A program made the translations under genes and the position numbers. Shown here in pieces: positions 20,501 through 30,209 of a DNA stretch of 64,000 nucleotides (position 1 is the first letter of the stretch; each line of letters opens with the position of its first letter). The notes below the pieces were generated by a model, which did no database searches, had not been told where the DNA came from, and saw nothing but the letters and a program-made list of their open reading frames with translations. The DNA comes from Spirochaetales bacterium (GTDB lineage Bacteria > Spirochaetota > Spirochaetia > DSM-2461): the NCBI GenBank assembly GCA_022360655.1, contig JAKSCK010000237.1, positions 26,091 to 90,090 of the forward strand, written 5' to 3'.

Positions 20501-21376
20501 TTGCCCTTGAACAATCGGGACATCATTTACCAATCGCTCAATATCATTGAGGAACAACTTCACTGTGCCCTGAATGTTCAGAATCTCGCCGAAAAGATTG
20601 GGTATTCTGTGCATTATTTCACCCACCTGTTCAAGGGCATCACAGGCCATTCTCCAGGGGCGTACCTTCAAAAAAGACGCATCACCAAGGCCTGGGAAAA
20701 GCTCAGAGAGGGAAAACATTCCGTGACGGAGGTTGCTCTGGATATGGGCTTCCAATCACCGGAAAGTTTTTCCCGTGCTTTTCGGAATCAGTTAGGGATT
20801 TCCCCAAGGACAGCATTCAATCCCTTAGAACCAAAACCAACAAATCTCCTCATGCCCCTTACTGGAGAGAAGATTGAGGCCTATCGTCGCATGGCTGAAA
20901 ATCACAGCCCTGAGCTCATCACCAAAGGTCCTCTCAACCTTATTGGACTTCCTCTTTATGGCCATCCTGATCAACTGAAAGATTTTTCCAAACCCTGGGA
21001 AACGCTGTTCTCTCACAAGGATTCCATTCCATCCAGAGTGGTTCCAGAACGATACTATCAGGTTCAATATTGGCTTCCAGATCAAGAGTCCGATGAGCTT
21101 TTCTTTCTCTTTGCCCTGGAGGGGTTAAATCTCCAGAACGTGCCTCTGCAATTCACAACCAAACAACTTCCAGAGCAACTTTATCTCCGATTTTTCCACC
21201 ATGGACCAAGTCATAAAGTGGGAAAAACCTATGAGTACATCTATCAATCCTATCTCCCAGAAACCGATTACAAGCTTTCTGCCTTCTTCAACTTTGAATA
21301 CTACCCTCCCCATTTCACGAGCCCTCATGATGAATACGCTGTGAGTGAAATCTACATTCCGGTTCAGCTCCCCTGA
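20501..21376 (+). CDS. AraC family transcriptional regulator with C-terminal GyrI-like effector-binding domain
   Basis: N-terminal AraC double HTH (NLAEKIGYSVHYFTHLFKGITGHSPGAYLQKRR, VALDMGFQSPESFSRAFRN) followed by a GyrI/AraE_bind-like domain; TTG start. Confidence 0.85.
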   Translation: MPLNNRDIIYQSLNIIEEQLHCALNVQNLAEKIGYSVHYFTHLFKGITGHSPGAYLQKRRITKAWEKLREGKHSVTEVALDMGFQSPESFSRAFRNQLGISPRTAFNPLEPKPTNLLMPLTGEKIEAYRRMAENHSPELITKGPLNLIGLPLYGHPDQLKDFSKPWETLFSHKDSIPSRVVPERYYQVQYWLPDQESDELFFLFALEGLNLQNVPLQFTTKQLPEQLYLRFFHHGPSHKVGKTYEYIYQSYLPETDYKLSAFFNFEYYPPHFTSPHDEYAVSEIYIPVQLP

Positions 21377-21439
21377 GAGTTAAGGCCCAGTACGATGATG
21401 AAACTCAGAGATGGTGGTGGGGCAAAGAGAATGCTGGTT

Positions 21440-21560
21440 CCCCCTTGCGGGAGGGATTGGCGAGGAAACGGCCCCGGGAAGCCCGGCGGAACGGCAGAGA
21501 GCCGGAAGAGCGGACCGGATGAGGCCGTTGGAACAGAAAGCCCGCTTGGTTCGCTCCAGC
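21440..21560 (+). repeat. Structured GATTG...GAAAGCSCG element, copy A
   Basis: Aligns with copy B over about 100 nt (AGCCCGGCGGAACGGNAGNGAGCCGGA core, CCRTTGNAACNGAAAGCCCG 3' end). Confidence 0.7.
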
Positions 21561-21576
21561 GAAACAACCCGCCCAT

Positions 21577-21616
21577 AAAAAAACCCGCCGTCCCGGAGGT
21601 TGAGAACGGCGGGCCA
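21577..21616 (-). terminator. Rho-independent terminator of the sugar ABC operon
   Basis: Minus strand GGCCCGCCGTTCTCAACCTCCGGGACGGCGGGTTTTTTT. Confidence 0.9.
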
Positions 21617-21633
21617 AAAGAGAAGAAAAGGAG

Positions 21634-22455
21634 TTAGCCTTTCACGGCTCCTGCGGACATGCCTTTCACGATGTACTTTTGGCCGATGAGATACACAATC
21701 ACAACGGGAAGACAGGTGAGGATGACATCCGCAAAAATGTAGTTCCATTCGGAACGATACATACCAATGAAGTTAAATACGGCAAGGGTCATGGGCCAGA
21801 GCCGAGAATTGTTCACCAAATACAGGGGTGCAATAAACTCATTCCACGCATTCATGAAGTTGATGAAGAGCAGTGTGATGAGAATGGGTTTCAAGAGAGG
21901 CAGGATGATTTGCCAATAGATACGCAGAGCTCCTGCTCCATCCAATACGGCTGATTCATCCAAGGACACGGGAACGGAGGCCAGGTAGCCGTAGAACATG
22001 AACACGCTGAAGGCAAGAAGACTGGCACTGTAGTACAGAAGGTAACCACTCATAGTTCCAAGGAGACCAAGACTTTTCATCACCTGCACAACGGTGACCA
22101 TGTTCACAGGGGCTATGAGACCAAGAATGAAATAGATATACAGGGCTCGATTAAACCGGCTTTTCCGACGGGACATGACAAACCCCGCCATGGAGGCGGT
22201 GATGAGACTGACGGCACAGCAAACTGTGGCAATCAGCATGCTATTGAAAAAGGACCGGCCCAGTTTTCCCACTTTAGCAGCAACGGCAAAGTTTCCCCAA
22301 AGCGGCTTTGCTGGAAGGGAAAAGCGCACAAGCTCGGCCTCATTCACGGTTTTGAGAGACCCTAAGAGAACGGTCACAATGGGAATGATCACCAAAAGGC
22401 TCAAAAGGGCCACCAGAATATTGGTGATGATGTCAAATTTTCTGTAACGCTTCAT
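21634..22455 (-). CDS. Carbohydrate ABC transporter permease (MalG/UgpE family)
   Basis: EAA-loop-like LDESAVLDGAGALRIYWQIILPLLKPILITL; C-terminal QKYIVKGMSAGAVKG. Confidence 0.92.
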   Translation of the reverse strand: MKRYRKFDIITNILVALLSLLVIIPIVTVLLGSLKTVNEAELVRFSLPAKPLWGNFAVAAKVGKLGRSFFNSMLIATVCCAVSLITASMAGFVMSRRKSRFNRALYIYFILGLIAPVNMVTVVQVMKSLGLLGTMSGYLLYYSASLLAFSVFMFYGYLASVPVSLDESAVLDGAGALRIYWQIILPLLKPILITLLFINFMNAWNEFIAPLYLVNNSRLWPMTLAVFNFIGMYRSEWNYIFADVILTCLPVVIVYLIGQKYIVKGMSAGAVKG

Positions 22456-23339
22456 TAGAGTTCCACCTCTTTGTCCATGAGCTTGATGGCTCCAAAGGCC
22501 GCAATAAGAATCACCACAAAGAGCAGCACACCAAAGGCTGTGGAGAGTCCGTAGAGTCCCCCAGAATAGAGTTCAAAGACGGCAAGATTCACCACACCGG
22601 TGCGGAATCCTGGTCCACCACCAGTCATCACCATCACAATGGAGAACACCTTGAGTCCAGCAATGAGCTGAAGTACAACATTCACCATCATGGAGTAGCT
22701 GATGAGAGGGAGTGTGATATGGCGGAATTTGGCCCATCCACCGGCTCCATCAATTTCAGCGGCCTCATAATAGCTTTGAGGAATGAGCTGGAGTCCGGCA
22801 AGGAAAATCACCATGACATAACCGGTCACTCGCCAAACTTCCACAAGAATGATGGAAAACAGGGCGGTTGCATTGTCCACTAACCAGGCTTTTGCCAAAA
22901 ATCCAAGGCCCATGAATTCCAAGATCTGATTCACCAAGCCCTGGGGATGAAGGAAGGCCTTGAAGACAATACCAACAACAATGGAGGGAAGAATGACCGG
23001 AAGGTAGAATGTCACCCGGAAAAAATCCCGTCCTTTAATGCCTCGGTCTAAGAGGACAGCAAGTCCTAAACCAAGGCCGATTTTCAAAACAACAGAAACG
23101 GCGGTGTAAATCAGCGTATTCGTGATGAAACGCAGATAGCGAGAATCTCCTAAGAAGATGGTGCGGAAGTTCTCTAAGCCAATAAAGTTCACTTCGGATC
23201 GGTAACTGTTCCAATCGGTCAGTGCAAAGCCGAAAGCGGCAAAGTTAGGAATGATAAAGAACAGGGTGTAGAGGATGATGGCCGGAAGCATCAGATAGCT
23301 TCGGTAGGTTCTCCTCTGTAATGTTGTAACTCTGGACAT
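22455..23339 (-). CDS. Carbohydrate ABC transporter permease (MalF/UgpA family)
   Basis: YYEAAEIDGAGGWAKFRHITLPLISY EAA loop; overlaps the downstream permease. Confidence 0.92.
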   Translation of the reverse strand: MSRVTTLQRRTYRSYLMLPAIILYTLFFIIPNFAAFGFALTDWNSYRSEVNFIGLENFRTIFLGDSRYLRFITNTLIYTAVSVVLKIGLGLGLAVLLDRGIKGRDFFRVTFYLPVILPSIVVGIVFKAFLHPQGLVNQILEFMGLGFLAKAWLVDNATALFSIILVEVWRVTGYVMVIFLAGLQLIPQSYYEAAEIDGAGGWAKFRHITLPLISYSMMVNVVLQLIAGLKVFSIVMVMTGGGPGFRTGVVNLAVFELYSGGLYGLSTAFGVLLFVVILIAAFGAIKLMDKEVEL

Positions 23340-23524
23340 GGTGGCTCCGGAAAAGAGCCCTTCCCTCCAAGTAGGGATGGGAAGGGCCTGTCATTGTTCA
23401 AAGTGGTGCATCCTGTGCACCCCGGACGGGTTACCTGCACGCAGTGGTTAAAAAACCAACAGGGCCGCCCGGCTCTTCCTATCCACAATGGGATAGGAAG
23501 GAAGCGCGACGGCGCTTGGAAGGC
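23340..23524 (-). promoter_or_regulatory. Hairpin-rich SBP-permease intergenic region
   Basis: Inverted repeats CTTCCTATCC...GGATAGGAAG and CCCTTCC...GGGAAGGG between the SBP and first permease gene. Confidence 0.55.
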
Positions 23525-24820
23525 CTAGAAGCCCTCGAGACCCAGAGCCTGGCCAAGGCGCAGGCGGTACTCATCAATCTGACCCAGAACCTCTTCGGTT
23601 GTGGTTTCATCAATCAGCAGGCCACGGATGGCATCGGTGTAGAACTTCTCATCAAAGAAGTACACAAATCCACCAAAGTTGGGCAAACCTTTCTCAGTGG
23701 TCTCAATCAGAGCCTTCTGAGCATTGGGCATGTAGTTGGTGGTGACATCATCAAAGGCAGGGCTGGCCAAGTCTTGGCGAGCAGCATAGAACTTATTGAG
23801 AACATCGGGATTGGCACGGTAGTTGATAAAGGCCAATGCGGCTTCCTGGTTGGCTCCCTTGGGAACAAGGTGAACAATTCCACCAGGAGAAGAGGGGCGG
23901 ATGGTGGCTTTCTGATCAGGATTCAGGCCAAGAGGATTGGGGAACATCTTGTAGTCCAAAGCACCCTGGTCAGGATAGGAACCTTCGATTTCCACCTGGT
24001 AGGAGGGCCAAATCATCATCATGGCAAAGCGTTCCTGAGTCATGCCTTCCCGGGAATGTTTGGTTTCCTGAGACAGGTATTCATCACCTAAGTATCCCAA
24101 GTCCACAAGTTCTTTCATCTGGTTGAGCATGCGAACAAAGGCAGGAACTTCAGCCATTTTGATGGCGTTGGAGTTCAGCTTGTCATAAACGGCTGGATCT
24201 TCTGCCAAGGCATAGGGACCGGCCACATGGAAGAAGTGAGAGAGGTGCCAAGAGGAACCGGCATTCTCAAAAATGGGAGTGATGCCATTGGCTTGGAATA
24301 CAGCACACACTTCTTTGAGTTCATTGTAAGTGGTGGGGATTTCAAGGTTGTAGCGCTCAAAAAGAACAGGGTTGTAAAGGAATCCAGCAGGATCGGCAGA
24401 CCAGGAGTTAAAACCATAGAGTTTTCCATTAATGGTTGCACCAGTCTTGTGCTCATCCTTCATGCGAGCAGACCAATCTTCATCAGAAAGATCCACAAAT
24501 TTTTCGAGGGGCAGACTTTTCAGCTCAAGTCCAGCGGCCCAAAGCATGACATCAGGAGCATTCCCTGTGTTCAATTTGGTTTTCACAACATCTTTGTACT
24601 GGGCAACAGGATTCACCTGGTACTCAATCTTAATGCCGGTTTGTGCTTCAAAGTCCGCGGCAATTTCTCGGTCAATTTCTTGAACCCATTCGCCAGCACC
24701 AGCGATTACTAGGGTGTCGGTCATTGCACCTGAAGCATCTTCAGCTCCACCGTTGGCAAAAACGGGGATGACGGCCAAAGATACAAGGGCAAGAACCGCA
24801 ATGGTTTTTTGCAGTCTCAT
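23525..24820 (-). CDS. Carbohydrate ABC transporter substrate-binding protein
   Basis: Signal peptide ending VIPVFANGGAED, extracellular solute-binding family 1 pattern, upstream of two permeases. Confidence 0.9.
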   Translation of the reverse strand: MRLQKTIAVLALVSLAVIPVFANGGAEDASGAMTDTLVIAGAGEWVQEIDREIAADFEAQTGIKIEYQVNPVAQYKDVVKTKLNTGNAPDVMLWAAGLELKSLPLEKFVDLSDEDWSARMKDEHKTGATINGKLYGFNSWSADPAGFLYNPVLFERYNLEIPTTYNELKEVCAVFQANGITPIFENAGSSWHLSHFFHVAGPYALAEDPAVYDKLNSNAIKMAEVPAFVRMLNQMKELVDLGYLGDEYLSQETKHSREGMTQERFAMMMIWPSYQVEIEGSYPDQGALDYKMFPNPLGLNPDQKATIRPSSPGGIVHLVPKGANQEAALAFINYRANPDVLNKFYAARQDLASPAFDDVTTNYMPNAQKALIETTEKGLPNFGGFVYFFDEKFYTDAIRGLLIDETTTEEVLGQIDEYRLRLGQALGLEGF

Positions 24821-24878
24821 GATCTGCCTCCTTTACGTTATGGCTCTCATTCTGCGCCTCCACAGAAACTGCGGCATA

Positions 24879-24910
24879 GTGGACGATTTTCCTCCGAGTT
24901 GTGGACGATT
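24879..24910 (-). promoter_or_regulatory. Direct repeat GTGGACGATT x2 (22-bp period), putative YesN-type regulator site
   Basis: GTGGACGATT at 24879-24888 and 24901-24910 in the divergent SBP/histidine kinase intergenic region. Confidence 0.55.
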
Positions 24911-24967
24911 CACTCAGAACGAAGAGTCGGTTGACTCCAAAGCAGGGCAATTCTAGTATCCATAGAG

Positions 24968-26701
24968 TTGAAACACCACCGAACGCTCCGCACATACATC
25001 TTCCCAAGCATCCTCTCAGCCATACTCGGAGTGAGTGCTGTGTTGGGTGTGTTCTACTCTGTCAAAATGGCTGATATCCTCACCTCTCAAGCCGAAGAAT
25101 CCTTGGGACAAGTGGCACGAAATGCGGCGATTTACTTGGATGGAAGCATTCGAGATATGGACCGTCTCTCCATTAAGGTGGCCCATTCTCCTCTCATCCG
25201 TTCCACCTTTTTAGAATATGAAAAGGCTCCCGATAATGTCAGTCGTTACAAGCTGAAAACAGAGATTATTTCCCAGATCAATTACCTCATTGGCCCGGAG
25301 CATCCTGTGAGCCAAGTGAATCTCTACACAAGAAATAACCGTTCTACTGGGGGTGGATATTACAACATGTTGCGGGATGAACCTGCCTCAACAAAACCCT
25401 GGTATGACGATGCCGTCAATGCAAAAGGGGATCGGATTCTCTCCCTTCCCATCCAAAACATTTGGCTTCGTGTTCCTGAGACCACCATTTCTCTTGTGCG
25501 GGCCTACTACAGTCAAGAATCAGAATGGATTGGCTTCATTGAGGTGGAACAGCTCATGGGAGTGATTTTTGAATATTTTGCCCATGCCATCACAGAAATT
25601 GAGCAGGTGGCGGCATGGAGTGTCATTGATTCCTCTGATCGACTCATTTACTCCGAGGGGCCGGATATCAACAAGGATGTTGAGAAAAATCTCATATCGG
25701 TCTCCTATCAAGCCCCCTACTCTGGTTTTATACTCACGGTTTCTGGTCTTCGCCAGGAAGTGATGCGACCATTGAGAATCTATTGGGTAGAAATGGGATT
25801 CATTTGGACCTTTCTGGCCATTCTTTCTGCTCTGGTTTCTTTTATTCTCTCTCGGCGAATCGCCCGACCCATTGGTGCCCTCAATCGCCAAATCACCGAT
25901 GCAGACTTTTCCATTCCCTCACAAGAAGGACGCTTGGAAAGCGGCATCACGGAATTAGAATCATTGAATAAAGCATTTGGAGCGATGAAGGGCCGTTGGC
26001 AAAAATCTGCATCTGATTTGGTTGAGGCTCAAAAACATGAGTCCGAAGCTCGTCTTCAGGCCCTCCAAGCCAAGATGAACCCACATTTTATGTACAACAC
26101 TCTCACAAATATTGGCATCATGTCCCAGGAAGGGCGGAGTGCGGATGCTGCCCGAGCCTGTTTTGACCTCACAGACATGCTCCGTTACATTGCCCGGGAT
26201 GGCAGTGACCTGGTGCCTCTAGAAGAAGAGTTTCTCCACCTTGACCGCTACCTTGACCTCATGCGGATTCGCTATGAAGAGGATTTAGAAATCACCCAAG
26301 AATTGGATTCCAACCTGCACGACATCCTTGTACCACGCCTCACCCTTCAACCTCTTGCAGAGAATGTTTTTAAACATGGATTGGCAGCATCGCCCCCCTG
26401 GAAACTCACCCTCCATAGTCAACGCAATACAGAAGGATGGAAAATCACCATCACAGACGAGGGCCCAGGATTCCCCCCCCATATACTCACACCGCCCCAT
26501 GTTCTTTGTCACAACCCTGACCAGCTTCCCAAGCGCCAAGGTCATGGAGGGAGGGAGCAACAAACCTCCGGTTTGGGTTTGCGAGGCACCATTGTTCGGC
26601 TGAAATATCTCTTTGGAGACCAAACCCTCTTCCGTTTAGAACGCGGTGCTCAGGGAGGAGCTCAAATTGTTCTTGGAGTGAAAGGAGAATTACCATCATG
26701 A
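24968..26701 (+). CDS. YesM-type sensor histidine kinase (extracytoplasmic sensor, HAMP, His_kinase)
   Basis: Two TM segments, HAMP-like linker, ALQAKMNPHFMYNTLTNIGIMS H-box, ITDEGPGFPP and GLGLRGTIVRL ATPase boxes; TTG start. Confidence 0.92.
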   Translation: MKHHRTLRTYIFPSILSAILGVSAVLGVFYSVKMADILTSQAEESLGQVARNAAIYLDGSIRDMDRLSIKVAHSPLIRSTFLEYEKAPDNVSRYKLKTEIISQINYLIGPEHPVSQVNLYTRNNRSTGGGYYNMLRDEPASTKPWYDDAVNAKGDRILSLPIQNIWLRVPETTISLVRAYYSQESEWIGFIEVEQLMGVIFEYFAHAITEIEQVAAWSVIDSSDRLIYSEGPDINKDVEKNLISVSYQAPYSGFILTVSGLRQEVMRPLRIYWVEMGFIWTFLAILSALVSFILSRRIARPIGALNRQITDADFSIPSQEGRLESGITELESLNKAFGAMKGRWQKSASDLVEAQKHESEARLQALQAKMNPHFMYNTLTNIGIMSQEGRSADAARACFDLTDMLRYIARDGSDLVPLEEEFLHLDRYLDLMRIRYEEDLEITQELDSNLHDILVPRLTLQPLAENVFKHGLAASPPWKLTLHSQRNTEGWKITITDEGPGFPPHILTPPHVLCHNPDQLPKRQGHGGREQQTSGLGLRGTIVRLKYLFGDQTLFRLERGAQGGAQIVLGVKGELPS

Positions 26702-28239
26702 ACAACCCTTACCGCGTTCTTGTGGTGGAAGATGAACCTCGAATTCGTCGCGACATTGTTCGAAAAATTGAAGAATGTTCCAGTGCCTTTCAGGTTGTGG
26801 GTGAAGCCTCCAGTGGAGGAGAAGGTATACGGCAAATTCGCCGACTCAAACCCGAACTCATCATCACAGACATTGTGATGCCCCAAATTGATGGATTAGA
26901 AATGCTCCGATCCATTCCAAAAGAACAGGAAATTCGCGTTATTCTCACACAATATGAAGATTTTGAGTTTGCCCGTGAAGCCATCAAAGCGGGTGTGGAT
27001 GATTATCTCCTGAAACCTTTACGAGAAGGTGACATGCAAAATCTTTTTGACCGGATTCTTCCCAAACTCAAAGAGGCCAGACGTTGGAAAGAATTGAAGG
27101 TTTATGAAGAATTGCTTCGGGGAAGTTCACAGCCCAATTCCATGCAAACCAATTCCTCCAATGAATCCACCAATCAAAATTTCTCAACTACCATGATGGA
27201 CAATGAATTCCCTCAAAAACTCTGGGTGGGAGCTCTTGTTCTCGGAGGTTGGGCTCTCAGACCAGAACACTGTCCCAAAGGATCCTCCTCTCAGCTCTCC
27301 GCCCTCACTCTTCAGTGGGAAGAGCATCCCTTTTCAACAGAACTGAGAGTGCTCCCCGCTGGCCGCCCCAACCTTCGATTCCTCATTGCTCCTTGGCCTA
27401 AAGATCTTTCCCCAAATCGCTTTGCAGAAAAACTTCTCTCACTCCTTTCCCATGATGCCCCCCTGTCGGTGGCCCATACCACCCAACCCACATCCCCAGA
27501 AGAACTTCGCAAGGCCTCTCGAACCCTTCGTTCCGTATTAGAGTCTCATCTTCCCCTGGGAGACCAGGGTTTCTTCACCAGTGAGATGCCCAGTCCACCC
27601 CTCCCCTCGTCCCTAGGAGAAGACACCATTCATCGCATCACCGCCCTCCTGCGGGAGGGACGCCTCTCTGCCGCACAAGAGGAAGTACGGCAGGCTTTGC
27701 ATCCATGGAAAACGGGCACACAAATCCGATTCCACGAGACTGTTTCCAAACTTGTGCGTGCGTTAAAGCGCAATTTTGCCGGACTTGATGAGTTCGTGAT
27801 TCAGAATTTTCATGAACGTTTTGCTGAAATGCTAGTGACATCACCATCGGCCACCAGAGCCATCGAAAGCACCATTGAAATGCTCTGCGAGACTCTTTTT
27901 GCCCAGGTAGCTCCCCCAGCAAAAGATAATCTTATTTCTATTATGAAAAAATATTTACAGGAAAACATGGCGGGGCAAATCACCATGAAATCGCTTTCAG
28001 ACTATCTGGGTTATCACCCCAACTATCTCACAAAACGATTCAAAGAATCTGAGGGTACCACCCCCATGGCCCACCTCACTGCTCTACGAATTGATGAGGC
28101 CAAACGTCTGCTCAAAGAGAGCCCCACACTCACAGCCCGCGAGATTGCCGGTATGACAGGATACGAAGATTCCCGGTATTTCTTCCGAATTTTTAAAAAA
28201 GAAACCGGCCTCACGCCCTCTCAGTTCAGAGAACTCTAA
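26698..28239 (+). CDS. YesN-type response regulator (REC plus AraC HTH)
   Basis: VLVVEDEPRIRRDIV, ELIITDIVMPQIDGLEML, C-terminal double AraC HTH (YLGYHPNYLTKRFKESEGTTPMAHLT...EIAGMTGYEDSRYFFRIFKKETGLTPSQFREL). Confidence 0.93.
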   Translation: MNNPYRVLVVEDEPRIRRDIVRKIEECSSAFQVVGEASSGGEGIRQIRRLKPELIITDIVMPQIDGLEMLRSIPKEQEIRVILTQYEDFEFAREAIKAGVDDYLLKPLREGDMQNLFDRILPKLKEARRWKELKVYEELLRGSSQPNSMQTNSSNESTNQNFSTTMMDNEFPQKLWVGALVLGGWALRPEHCPKGSSSQLSALTLQWEEHPFSTELRVLPAGRPNLRFLIAPWPKDLSPNRFAEKLLSLLSHDAPLSVAHTTQPTSPEELRKASRTLRSVLESHLPLGDQGFFTSEMPSPPLPSSLGEDTIHRITALLREGRLSAAQEEVRQALHPWKTGTQIRFHETVSKLVRALKRNFAGLDEFVIQNFHERFAEMLVTSPSATRAIESTIEMLCETLFAQVAPPAKDNLISIMKKYLQENMAGQITMKSLSDYLGYHPNYLTKRFKESEGTTPMAHLTALRIDEAKRLLKESPTLTAREIAGMTGYEDSRYFFRIFKKETGLTPSQFREL

Positions 28240-28259
28240 AGACGAATTCAAGAAAGATG

Positions 28260-28376
28260 GGGGGCGGGTCCCCCCCAGAGGGGGACCGCGCTTTCCCTTT
28301 CAAGTCCTCAGGTGGCATGGGGCCCTCCAGGCCCGGCTGCCGCCTTCCGGGCTTTCCAGTTCAATCGCTCCCGCAG
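28260..28376 (-). repeat. Structured GATTG...GAAAGCSCG element, copy C (with terminal GC-rich hairpin)
   Basis: Minus strand TGCGGGAGCGATTGAACTGGAAAGCCCGGAAGGCGGCAGCCGGGCC...CTGAGGACTTGAAAGGGAAAGCGCGGTCCCCC. Confidence 0.55.
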
Positions 28377-28386
28377 AAGAAAGCCA

Positions 28387-30120
28387 TTAAAGACTGAATA
28401 TGGCTCCAGAGAAGGGAGGAAGCTCAAGAGAATCCTCTTTCAAAAGAGCCGTTTTTGGAAGCAGATAGGCTTGAGCTCCCTGGGGAAGAGAATACTGGCG
28501 TGATTCGTTCTCATCATGGTTCAACAGGAACAGCCAATGCCCCTCATCACTCTGAAGTTCTCCCCGTTCAAAATCCGTTCCAGAAAACAGAGCCGCTTCA
28601 CCAGGAAGTGCGGCCACTTTGTCCAGAATCTCTTGACCACGAGGAGAGAAGGAGGGCAATCGGTCCCCAGAAAGAAGCATTCCACCAGTGGCCGCAATGT
28701 AGGTGGCATGGTAGAGGAAGGCCTCTTGGGTAAGAGGAGGATAGGCCTCCACATCCCCACCAGGTGTGATCTGTTCCACCACCAAATTGTCAAGAACAAT
28801 GCAGTCAGGATCATTGAGCCAAAGTGTTCCATGCTGCCAGTTCCGGTAGAGTCCTTCCCGTGCAAGAACATAGAAATGATGATTGGAACGGAACACATCC
28901 CCAGTGACACGCATGCCATGAACAAGACCTAGTGAAGGCCACATGGGAGCATTGCAACCAAGCAAGAAACAGTCCTTCCCAACTTCATCCACAATGGCTT
29001 CCATCCCCCGTCGATAGGCCTCAACTCGGCCTGCCTTGGGATCATGGTAACGCCCACCTAAAGCGCCCCAAACATTGGCATCCATTTTGAAATAGGCCAC
29101 CCCCCATTCATCACGCATAGTTTTCACCACATGCCGCAGATAATCCCGGGCCTCGGGATGGGTTCCATCCAGCATGTACCACGGACCTCTCCGCCAGCCT
29201 CCAAAGGTGATGCGATCAGAACGAAGGGGCTTTCCCTCATCATCTTGAACAAAGTATTCAGGATGTTCTTGAAACAGTTTGGAGCCCTCTTCTGCAATAA
29301 ATGGGGCAATCCAAATGGCAGGTTTTTTCCCGGCAGAACGAATGTTTTGGCAAAGGTCCTTGATGGGGGTGGGGAAGGCCTTATCCTGAAGGAGCCAATC
29401 TCCCATGGCGGCCTGATATCCATCATCAATTTGAATGTAATCCAAAGGCGTTTTCATGCTGCCCAGGGCCGCCATATTGTCTGTGATGTCCTGCTCGGTC
29501 ACCTCAGGTCCATAGCAATACCAGGAGCACCAACCTGTTGGCCGTTGAGACCAGGTAAGAATGGGGTGATTCTGAGCCATTTCCTGCCCCAGGATTTGAA
29601 AACATTTCTCCCGTGGCCCCTGGATTTCAATGAAGTCTTCAAGCTCTAGAACATCACCAGGTTCAACCAAGATTCCATCACCACAGAGTGCAATCTGAAG
29701 GGATTGGCCATCATAGCGAAACTCCCCGGCAAATCGGCGACAGGAGCTGAAAGCCAGCAAGCGACTGTCTGCACTCATGGGTTCAAAATGCAGCAGATTG
29801 TGCACGGTGGCCATGCCTTGGGGGCTAGGGAGACGATAATGTCCTTCATCTGTGTATTTTGTGAGAGCCTGACGCTGAGAAAGGGTTCCTTCACTCTGAG
29901 TGAGCATCTGATAACCTTCTCCGTACACCTCACAGTCTCCCTCATAACCATGAGGAGCATCAAATAATTGAATTTCCCCAAGACGGAAGGTTTCCTGCCC
30001 CTCATACTTTAATGAGGCGGTGAAGCGAGAGTCGTCTTTCTGTTCATTGAGAATCTGAAAATTCTCTACCGTATGGCCATCCTGATCCAGGACGACGGGA
30101 GACATGCTGTTGGCAAACAT
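28387..30120 (-). CDS. Alpha-galactosidase, GH36/melibiase-like
   Basis: RPTGWCSWYCYGPEVTEQDI, DYIQIDDGYQAAMGDWL, WGVAYFKMDANVWGALGGRYHD typical of clan GH-D retaining enzymes. Confidence 0.87.
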   Translation of the reverse strand: MFANSMSPVVLDQDGHTVENFQILNEQKDDSRFTASLKYEGQETFRLGEIQLFDAPHGYEGDCEVYGEGYQMLTQSEGTLSQRQALTKYTDEGHYRLPSPQGMATVHNLLHFEPMSADSRLLAFSSCRRFAGEFRYDGQSLQIALCGDGILVEPGDVLELEDFIEIQGPREKCFQILGQEMAQNHPILTWSQRPTGWCSWYCYGPEVTEQDITDNMAALGSMKTPLDYIQIDDGYQAAMGDWLLQDKAFPTPIKDLCQNIRSAGKKPAIWIAPFIAEEGSKLFQEHPEYFVQDDEGKPLRSDRITFGGWRRGPWYMLDGTHPEARDYLRHVVKTMRDEWGVAYFKMDANVWGALGGRYHDPKAGRVEAYRRGMEAIVDEVGKDCFLLGCNAPMWPSLGLVHGMRVTGDVFRSNHHFYVLAREGLYRNWQHGTLWLNDPDCIVLDNLVVEQITPGGDVEAYPPLTQEAFLYHATYIAATGGMLLSGDRLPSFSPRGQEILDKVAALPGEAALFSGTDFERGELQSDEGHWLFLLNHDENESRQYSLPQGAQAYLLPKTALLKEDSLELPPFSGAIFSL

Positions 30121-30209
30121 AGATGGCCATTATTCATGCCCAGAAGGAGCCGTCAAATCAAATCTTTGGGTGCGGTTCCAGAATGGGTTTTTGTCCACAA
30201 AGAGAGGGG

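Noticed and set aside
21500-21540. Hammerhead-like CGGATGAGGCC...GAAA resemblance in repeat copy A
   Set aside because: The obligatory CUGANGA core is not present and copies B and C do not preserve it, so a hammerhead ribozyme is not supported.
21380-21748. Several 70-120 aa ORFs across 21.36-21.75 kb
   Set aside because: They run through the structured repeat and the terminator in multiple frames, and their residues simply mirror GC-rich repeat DNA.
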